Shown here one piece after another: positions 55,560 to 64,000 of a stretch of DNA of 64,000 nucleotides. The notes under the pieces were generated by a model. It was not told the origin of the DNA. It saw only the letters and a program-made list of their open reading frames with translations, and searched no databases. Position 1 is the first letter of the stretch. The number at the start of each line of letters is the position of its first letter. The translations under genes and the position numbers were made by a program. Source of the stretch: Phallus indusiatus (Eukaryota > Basidiomycota > Agaricomycetes > Phallales > Phallaceae); the NCBI GenBank assembly GCA_027605045.1, contig JAQFWX010000084.1, positions 62,001-126,000 of the forward strand. Reading direction: 5' to 3'.

Positions 55560-56240
55560 AGTCAGCCCGATTTGTCCTACAACAATAGTCCTGAGGCCAT
55601 ATATCAAGGTGATGCTAGCATTTATGAAAAGTATATTGTACTAGAGAGCGCAGGAGATCTTACTCTATTTCTATTGTACCTAATAAAATTTCAGTTAATG
55701 GTAACTTGATTCATATATGTAATATACTGTAAGTCACCTTCCAACCTCTTCAGAGCATTATAATATGTCTTGGCACTTGAATGGAACAGCGTGGCCTTTC
55801 TTGTTGAAACGCCAGAGTCAAAATAAGCATGAATCAGACCTGCTGATTCTTCCGTCATGTTGCACTCGGAGCCACCGGGACCGTCACAAGTCAATGCATA
55901 TTCAATGATTATCCAAAAAAACAATTCCATGTCATGAATTGCATCACGGATGACTTGAGTTTCACCAAAGAGTTGGTAACTCATATCCTAGTATACTATC
56001 AGTAATGTATTCATGACATAAATAAAAAGTCAGTATATCTAACCCTCAGTGCAAAGAACGGCGATCATTGTGGACATTGTCGGTCTGGTCTCAGATCCCA
56101 TGAAATCATGGATGCTGCGAGAGCTTGGATAAAATGCAAGGATTGCTGGGAGTTTACATTATGTATTTCATCTTAGATGTTACAATATGAAGCTTACTCA
56201 TGAATTCTTTTTGTGAGTTTGACAAGAAACAAACCCGCAG
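55560..56240 (-). pseudogene. Second, broken FunK1-like copy
   Basis: The sequence 55560-55735 repeats the region downstream of the first copy (54080-54290), including CCATATATCAAGGTGATGC and TATGAAAAGTATATTGTACT. It then jumps, by an internal deletion, into kinase sequence at 55736. This encodes HDMELFFWIIIEYALT and NALKRLEGDL, and further upstream (56050-56130) a SETRPTMSTMIAVL-like segment. The C-terminal tail is deleted and no HRD loop remains. A dead tandem duplicate. Confidence 0.6.
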
Positions 56241-57700
56241 TTAAGGGGTGGCGGCGAATTTTAAAGAACGGTCTGTATATTGCTATTACTAGCTGTTGTG
56301 GTTGTGAGCAAACCTTTTCGTGTTCTTCCAGAACAAATACCTGATTCTCCAAATGCTTGAATATACATCTCATTTACAGAAAGAAATACTGCAAAAAAGA
56401 GCCGCGACCATGTGTCTATTGCTTAATTCACCATTGACGAGCGAGTTTTTGAATCTCGTCTACGGATATACGTATGTGTGCTGGTCGTATGACCAAGGGA
56501 TTGCAGGGATACTAGAGACTAAGAAAAGAAACGTGAGTAGGAAAGAAAGACTATGGCCTCTTTTCCTCCAAGCAAGCATTTATATACTATTACCAGTCAC
56601 GGTGGTAGATGACACCTACAACTCATCATAATGTGACGACTCGGAGCGTTCTCGCGGCGATAAATTCAAATAATCGTCCCAATTATTAATCAGGCTGGAT
56701 TCAACTTCGCCTAATTTCCTCCCAAAATGCCTTGCAGCGCACTAAATACGATTTCCTCTGTTGGCCAGTTTCACCGCGTTCGAACTCGCTCCTACTTAGT
56801 TTTAGACCAACTAATACTTTATGCGATTATACTATTTGGAATCGGCGAACGTGATGACATGAAACGACGTCGTGGGTTCAGGTCGATTAATGAATTAACG
56901 ATCACCCGGATTCGAGATTCCATTGTTTTGTAAAATGATAGTTTGCTTTCAATCTGTAGCGTATAGCATATGGCAGGGGCCAGAGGATGCCTCAGACGGT
57001 TTAGACGCGCAATATCCGCATATAAATTTATAGTTGCAAACGCAGGGGCCACATATGGCAAAAGCTGTCTATAAATTATCTATCTCCCCGTCTTTTAGTA
57101 TGAATCGCCACGCCCAGCAATATAACAATCATTGGTGCAGCGAGGGCAACGGCATTCAATTGGCACCTCCCGCCGGGGGGTTAGATCTTTAGAGATCAGC
57201 ACTTGAGTCTGGGTCGCGATCCATTTCTGCAATAATAACGCGGCTAAATAAGAATGCTCGCTGTGAGCCGAATTCGCATTTCATTGTTGGTGCAGCAAAT
57301 ATATATATGGCCAGCGGGAGGCTGCCAAAGTCGCCACCATCGAAGACCATTTGGACAGCTCCGACCGGGGATTTAACTTGAAGCGTGCACTGCGTTCGAG
57401 GGTTACATAAATTAACTCCTTTCAAGCTCACCAAAATATCAAACTTTGATTCTAATAGACAATTTGTGTAGAAACTTGAACTTTGAGCAAACTTTGAGCA
57501 TGCAGAGAAATTGTCTATTTTTAGGCCATTACTAGCGGACTCTGAATTTTATCACCAAGTTGCCTCCCCGTCGTTTCAGACGTCGTCCTCGTCCCTGTTT
57601 CTCTTTCTGCAGTTGTCATTTTCTTTTTCTTCCCCCGCCGGCCTTCATCTCCCTCCCTCCGACTCTCTTTCCTTTCCATCTTCCGCCCATTTCTTTCCTC
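56241..57700. other. Intergenic region before the kinase pair
   Basis: Open frames of up to 103 codons without domains. From about 57570 the plus strand becomes C/T-rich (CCTCCCTCCGACTCTC and similar), typical of strong fungal promoters, leading to the TATA-like element below. Confidence 0.35.
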
Positions 57701-57705
57701 AGCCT

Positions 57706-57713
57706 TATATAAT
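57706..57713 (+). promoter_or_regulatory. TATA-like box upstream of the first YANK-type kinase
   Basis: TATATAAT, about 130 bp before the ATG at 57841 and directly after a long pyrimidine-rich tract. Confidence 0.45.
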
Positions 57714-57840
57714 AAATCAGCCACCCCCCCTTTCAGGCCTCGAGTTTGTTTACATTATTCTTTTCCTCACGCCGTAGGGGCTCTGTTTTATTCTGGCGTA
57801 AATATCCACCACTCGCTTTTCTCTCTCGGTTCTACCACAA

Positions 57841-59632
<1,792 letters not shown>

Positions 59633-60039
59633 CAGTGTTCCCTCCTCGTCCTGTACCCAATCTTATCTGGTATCTCAGCGCCACGTCTCCTCCTTTCTTC
59701 TGACCTTGTATAATGGAAACGGTTTCATACTCTTACACTCGTTCATCACATGGCATGTTATGACTTTTTTTCTCTCCTCCTTGATACCTCTCGTCCTGCA
59801 TATATCTCCGACACTTTATACTACTCAATTTGTGATTTGCTCATAATTACGTTAATTCATTCTCCCCACATACACTCTTTTCTTCTCTGTCGTATTCATA
59901 CTAAGCCGCAACTCGTTCGTTTTTTCTCTTTCTTCTTTTGTTCTGTTTTGTGTTGCAACTTGTGGTTTTTGTTGTCTATAGCCTATTCTCTTTCTTGTGA
60001 TCTTCGTCGGGAATAAATAAAAACGCCTTGCACGAAATC

Positions 60040-60966
60040 TCATGCCACACATGCAGGATCCCATTTGATGACCATCCATACAATCCATTGCCTGCGGTCA
60101 GCTTCACTTTCGTCGATGCGCTCGACCGCCCAACCCCGGTCCTTGAGGACGGTGTTTGATGATAAAGTCGTACCTTCGTCTGTCTGATTGAAAGAACTGG
60201 TGGTTGCGAAGCGTTCCGTGATGGACTCAAGATGGAACGCAAATTGACCGAGTTTCTGGATGAAGCTTTCAATGGTCCAGCGGCCTGTATGCAGTCCAGC
60301 AACTATATATACGCGAGCATCCAGCGACTTCTTCAAGGTCATCTGGAGAGTCTGGCAAAATGGCGTGTGGGATTCTGAATTCCAAATCGTGTCTGCGGCA
60401 ATGATAGTGTCGAATGAGTTCGAGTTGAGACCACTGGGAGCACTAGTAATGGTGCTACGATCACCCCAGACGTGTCCAACGACTCTGATCCGCGCAGGGG
60501 GTATATTGTTTCGCGTGACATTTTGGTGAAGACAGTCGATGATGGACGGATCGGGATAATCGCTCAATGTCACCCTCCAGGCAATATCATCATTATCACT
60601 GTTGAATTGGCGGTACATCTCTTTGGCGAGAACGATGCCAGGCATGCCAGATCCCGCGCCTAGCTCCAATATCTCCTCTGTCCCTGTCCCCCTTTGCCAA
60701 GTTGGGCTCGTCGTCGCTCCCGGCGTGGCGCGCGCACCATTCTGATATATAACTTCGTCAATGTGGTCTGCAAGAAACAAAGATGCGATCCATATCGATG
60801 CTGCATGCAGAGCCCAATTCGCAGACTCTGACTTTGGCGACTGGAAGACGCATCCTGATCGCTTGTGAACGAAAACATTTCCCCAGAACGTTACAGGCGT
60901 GTATGCGTATAGGGTTTGGAGAGAACTGCCCAAGATGTCCTCCGCTTCCACTCCGTCTGTTGCCAT
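60040..60966 (-). CDS. EFM7/Nnt1-like methyltransferase
   Basis: Single-exon gene on the strand opposite to the flanking kinases. The start at 60966 (MATDGVEAEDILGSSLQTLY) is preferred over the upstream ATG at 61104 because EDxLGSSLQTLY is the usual beginning of this family. SAM-binding class I fold: EILELGAGSGMPGI (motif I), RVTLSDYPDPSIIDCL (acidic loop and the family's S-D-Y-P-D-P), FDTIIAADTIWNSESH (motif IV region), VYIVAGLHTGRW. Yeast Efm7 methylates elongation factor 1A at its N-terminus and a nearby Lys; older annotation calls the family nicotinamide N-methyltransferase. Catalytic residues appear intact. 308 residues. Confidence 0.78.
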   Translation of the reverse strand: MATDGVEAEDILGSSLQTLYAYTPVTFWGNVFVHKRSGCVFQSPKSESANWALHAASIWIASLFLADHIDEVIYQNGARATPGATTSPTWQRGTGTEEILELGAGSGMPGIVLAKEMYRQFNSDNDDIAWRVTLSDYPDPSIIDCLHQNVTRNNIPPARIRVVGHVWGDRSTITSAPSGLNSNSFDTIIAADTIWNSESHTPFCQTLQMTLKKSLDARVYIVAGLHTGRWTIESFIQKLGQFAFHLESITERFATTSSFNQTDEGTTLSSNTVLKDRGWAVERIDESEADRRQWIVWMVIKWDPACVA

Positions 60967-61400
60967 CACCGTCCGAAATTGGTTCAGGCAGAATTTATAC
61001 TGACAGTATTCAGTGGCTTTGTACTTTATGGTTAGACGCACGCGAGAAATCAATTTACATATGTAGCAGTCTATGTATTTTGGCGGTCGGTTCCTTGGAA
61101 TCATTCACCATCATCCACATCATCATTTACCGGCTAGCACTTTTTGAGGTCTTATTTTATTATAATATCATATATATTTTAAACAACACTAGTCCCCTAC
61201 CTTGGGAAATTCCCAGTAAAGTTTTTTTAGTGGTTTCTGGCTCACCTCACTTTGCTTTCTCCTCATGTCGCCGTCTGTTCTATCCATCATCTGGTAAATG
61301 TCTACCGTCTAGTCTAATCCGACAGTTCCTTTCTCAGCCGTCGTTTTGAATAGACATTTATAATTTATTACATCTACAGCAGAATTATTGTCTTTTCTCC

Positions 61401-63246
61401 ATGGGTGCATTCCTCTGCCGGACCGAGGTAGGTTTGTCCATCTTGGTGCTCTCAGTCGCTTTTTTTGACAGCTCGTTTCTTCTTCTGCTAACAAGCCAGT
61501 CAACTTCGATAGCGAGGTCGATCTATTCCACTTTGTCCTGCTTCGTGTGGTGGGAAAGGGTGCTTTTGGTCGGGTGAGCCTGCTCTCCGGCCGTCCCGCT
61601 GCAGGCAACCTGCTGACATTTATGATTCCGTTAATCATTTCCCAAGGTCCGTATCGTACAGCACAAGCAAACCAAGGAGCTTTACGCTCTCAAGTATATC
61701 GACAAGTCCCGCTGCTCCAAGATGAAGGCAGTGTCCAATATCATCCAAGAGCGCCGGTTGCTGGAAGATGTTCGTCCTCAGTATACACCAATACCGTCTT
61801 GTTCAATACTCATTTTTTCTTCTCATTTTCGACGCAGGTAGACCATCCCTTCGTTGTTAACATGCGCTACGCTTTCCAGGACGACGAAAACTGTTTCTTC
61901 GTCCTTGACCTTATGCTCGGTGGCGACTTGCGGTGTACGTGTGACTTGTGTCCAATCGCTTGATTGTTGGAGTTACTCACGGAATCTAAATTGATCCTTT
62001 TCAGTCCACCTGGACCGATTAAAAGTCCTTCCCGAAGAAACCATTCAATTATATGTCGCGGAGATTGCCAGTGGCCTGTCCTATCTCCACCACAAGAAGA
62101 TTGTCCATCGTGACATCAAACCCGATAATATTCTCCTAGACGCGAAGGGCCATGCCCACATAACAGACTTCAATGTTGCCGTTTATCACCCCGAGGATAG
62201 GCTGTTATCGAATGTCGCGGGAAGCAAAGCATACATGGGTATGTGTTTTCGTTCTTTAAGCGTGTGCAGACTAATAGTACAACCATATTATTCGTTCATA
62301 TTTAGCACCCGAAATTTTGTTGCGAAAGGGATACACATATGGCGTTGATTGGTGGTCCCTAGGTGTTATGGTGTTTGAATTAGCATTCGGTCGTCGACCT
62401 TTCCATGGAAGGAAGACTGGTGATCTCACACATTCCATCTGTCGTGGTACACTCAAGTTTCCACATGACGCCGAGACCAAGTTCTCCGTTGACGGTTTAG
62501 TAGCGCTTAGGGAGGTGAGTTTATTTTTCTTCTTCACCTATATTCAATTCAAGTCAAATATCTGTTTCTCTAGTTCTTGGAACGTGATCCGAAACATCGT
62601 GTTGGTTGTCGTGTCGGTAGATCTCATGAGCTCGACGAAATCAAGAGTCTAGCATGGCTAAAAGCCATAGACTGGGAAAAACTCGAGACGAAAGAAATAA
62701 TACCGTCGTTGATACCAGACGTAGGCTTCCCTCTCTCGTTGTCAGCGGTAATAATCATCTCAATGAGTTGTTATTATACAGGCAAATCGACCCAATTACG
62801 ATTTGTCTCACGAGTTAGAAGAGTTGCTACTGGAAGATCACCCCTTGAAAAAGAAAAAGCGAAAAGCTAACCGTGATGTCAGCCGTTTGCGTCCAGAATA
62901 CCGGATTCTAGAAGAACAGTACGTTTTCCACTAAAAAAGGCTTGTAGTCCTTGAGAAGCAGTAGTCTCATCTTCCTTCAAGATTCGCTAATTATAATTTC
63001 CAAAATTCCAAACGAAGAACCTACTACCCGGTCAATGAACAACTCGCGTCTCATGTCACATCTGCGTCGTCTGATGATGCTGGAGATTCCCGACCACCTA
63101 CACCTGGACCCTATCTCGACGGTGACAGATACTTACCTGACAACAGACTACCCGTTTCTGGCGAACCGAGCAGTAGCGTCCTATTACATGATGAATCGAA
63201 GGTGCCACTTCCAAATCTCACCAACGCTCATTCAAACCTAGTATGA
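61401..63246 (+). CDS. STK32/YANK-type AGC Ser/Thr kinase (copy 2)
   Basis: Exon 1 encodes MGAFLCRTE (Gly2 myristoylation candidate, a single Cys6). Later exons: FDSEVDLFHFVLLRVVGKGA (GKGAFGRV loop), [70 protein letters not shown] (DFN), APEILLRKGYTYGVDWWSLG, FLERDPKHRVGC, ELEELLLEDHPLKKKKRK, and a Pro/Ser-rich tail ending NLTNAHSNLV at 63246. The tail needs a final intron ending TCTTCCTTCAAG. Gene structure mirrors copy 1; the tails differ most. Both copies look functional, so the duplication has been kept. Confidence 0.85.
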
Positions 63247-64000
63247 TTTTTTCACTGCCACCTCTCCCTGGTTTTTCTTTTCCTCCCTCCTTCATTTTAC
63301 ATTCTGCATGCTATGAAAATTTTTCGGCGGATAATTTCAATTCAAGAAGTGTTCTGCTTTTGTTTTGCTGAATTCGCACTTTTCGTATTCTTTATATATC
63401 ATTGATATGTACATGGTTGTGATAAATGCACAACATAACCTGGATTGGAAAGCTATCACGACCGTCCCTATCAATCGAATTTCCTGAAAAATCCCACGTT
63501 CGAGGAGGAGAAAGAAGATACACCAAGCAGAGAGTTTATTTTCACACCCTGTGGCGGCTGGCAGACAGAAGTTTTGAAGTAATAGTTCATCCTCAAGGTT
63601 ACATGTAGATACCGGTGATGTGGAAAAGGGTCACTAGATAGAGAAGCACTGGAATATTTCAATTTGATAAGGTCATGGAAGTTCTCAAGCGATCATACAG
63701 AGGATAAACCTCTCGATTTTCTTCAGGCCTGAGTAAACAGGTGACCGTCATTCGAATGAGATGGTATAAATAGGGATGTTTTTAGCAAAGGATCATAAAT
63801 TGTCTGAATGCCATTGGGAGTCGACAACTTGAAAAGGAATTGTTTGAGCAAGAGGACAGTGAAGCATGATGAAGTGTCTCCAAGTTAAGCTTTTGCACTG
63901 AGAGTACTGGATAGGCACGAAATAACCTTCAATGTCACCATTTCAATTATAGGTCACTATTTAAAGAAGAATCGGTATTTATACACATATCATTTATAAA
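63247..64000. other. Downstream region, no gene seen
   Basis: 3' flank of the second kinase and window edge. Open frames of at most 63 codons, no domain or repeat recognised. Confidence 0.4.

Overview
The window is fungal nuclear DNA, most likely from a mushroom-forming basidiomycete (Agaricomycetes). The genes have many introns of about 45-60 bp with GT(A/G)(A/T)G(T) donors and YAG acceptors. The set includes a basidiomycete-type fused lycopene cyclase/phytoene synthase, a FunK1-like kinase and several LTR and MITE families. All assignments come from reading the sequence; no searches were run.

Left half (1 to about 33.16 kb): a transposon graveyard with no recognisable host gene. Its centrepiece is a complete Ty3/Gypsy chromodomain retrotransposon (7260-15651, 5-bp target duplication CTTAG). 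Its 695-bp LTRs look identical by eye. It has a self-priming type primer-binding site, a gag ORF, a pol ORF reached by an apparent -1 frameshift, and an intron-containing gene on the opposite strand between pol and the 3' LTR. Around it lie solo LTRs of at least four families, here called A (695-700 bp), B (2.31 kb), C (866 bp) and D (264 bp). There is also a 166-244 bp LTR-like family beginning TGTTAGAAT, hAT-like MITEs with 8-bp target duplications, long-TIR elements, and remnants of Ty1/Copia and Tc1/mariner coding sequence. Many are nested, and in several cases the unoccupied target site can be read elsewhere in the window.

Right half (33.6-64 kb): gene-dense. In order: sec13 (-), a mitochondrial phosphate carrier (+, divergent from sec13), the U5 snRNP helicase gene BRR2 (+), CNOT9/CAF40 (+), crtYB (-), an uninterpreted 3.5-kb stretch, a DENND11/LCHN-like gene (+), a truncated and partly duplicated FunK1-like kinase (-), and two tandem STK32/YANK-type kinases (+) with an EFM7-like methyltransferase (-) between them. 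Apart from the kinase pair these are unrelated housekeeping or pathway genes: COPII/nuclear pore, mitochondrial phosphate import, splicing, mRNA decay, carotenoid synthesis, membrane traffic and signalling.

The most interesting material is in the repeats: (1) the Gypsy element's frameshift signal, self-priming site and antisense spliced zinc-cluster-like gene; (2) a set of hAT-like MITEs whose arms are arrays of one short palindromic word, a different word in each family, while several families share the same AT-rich core.
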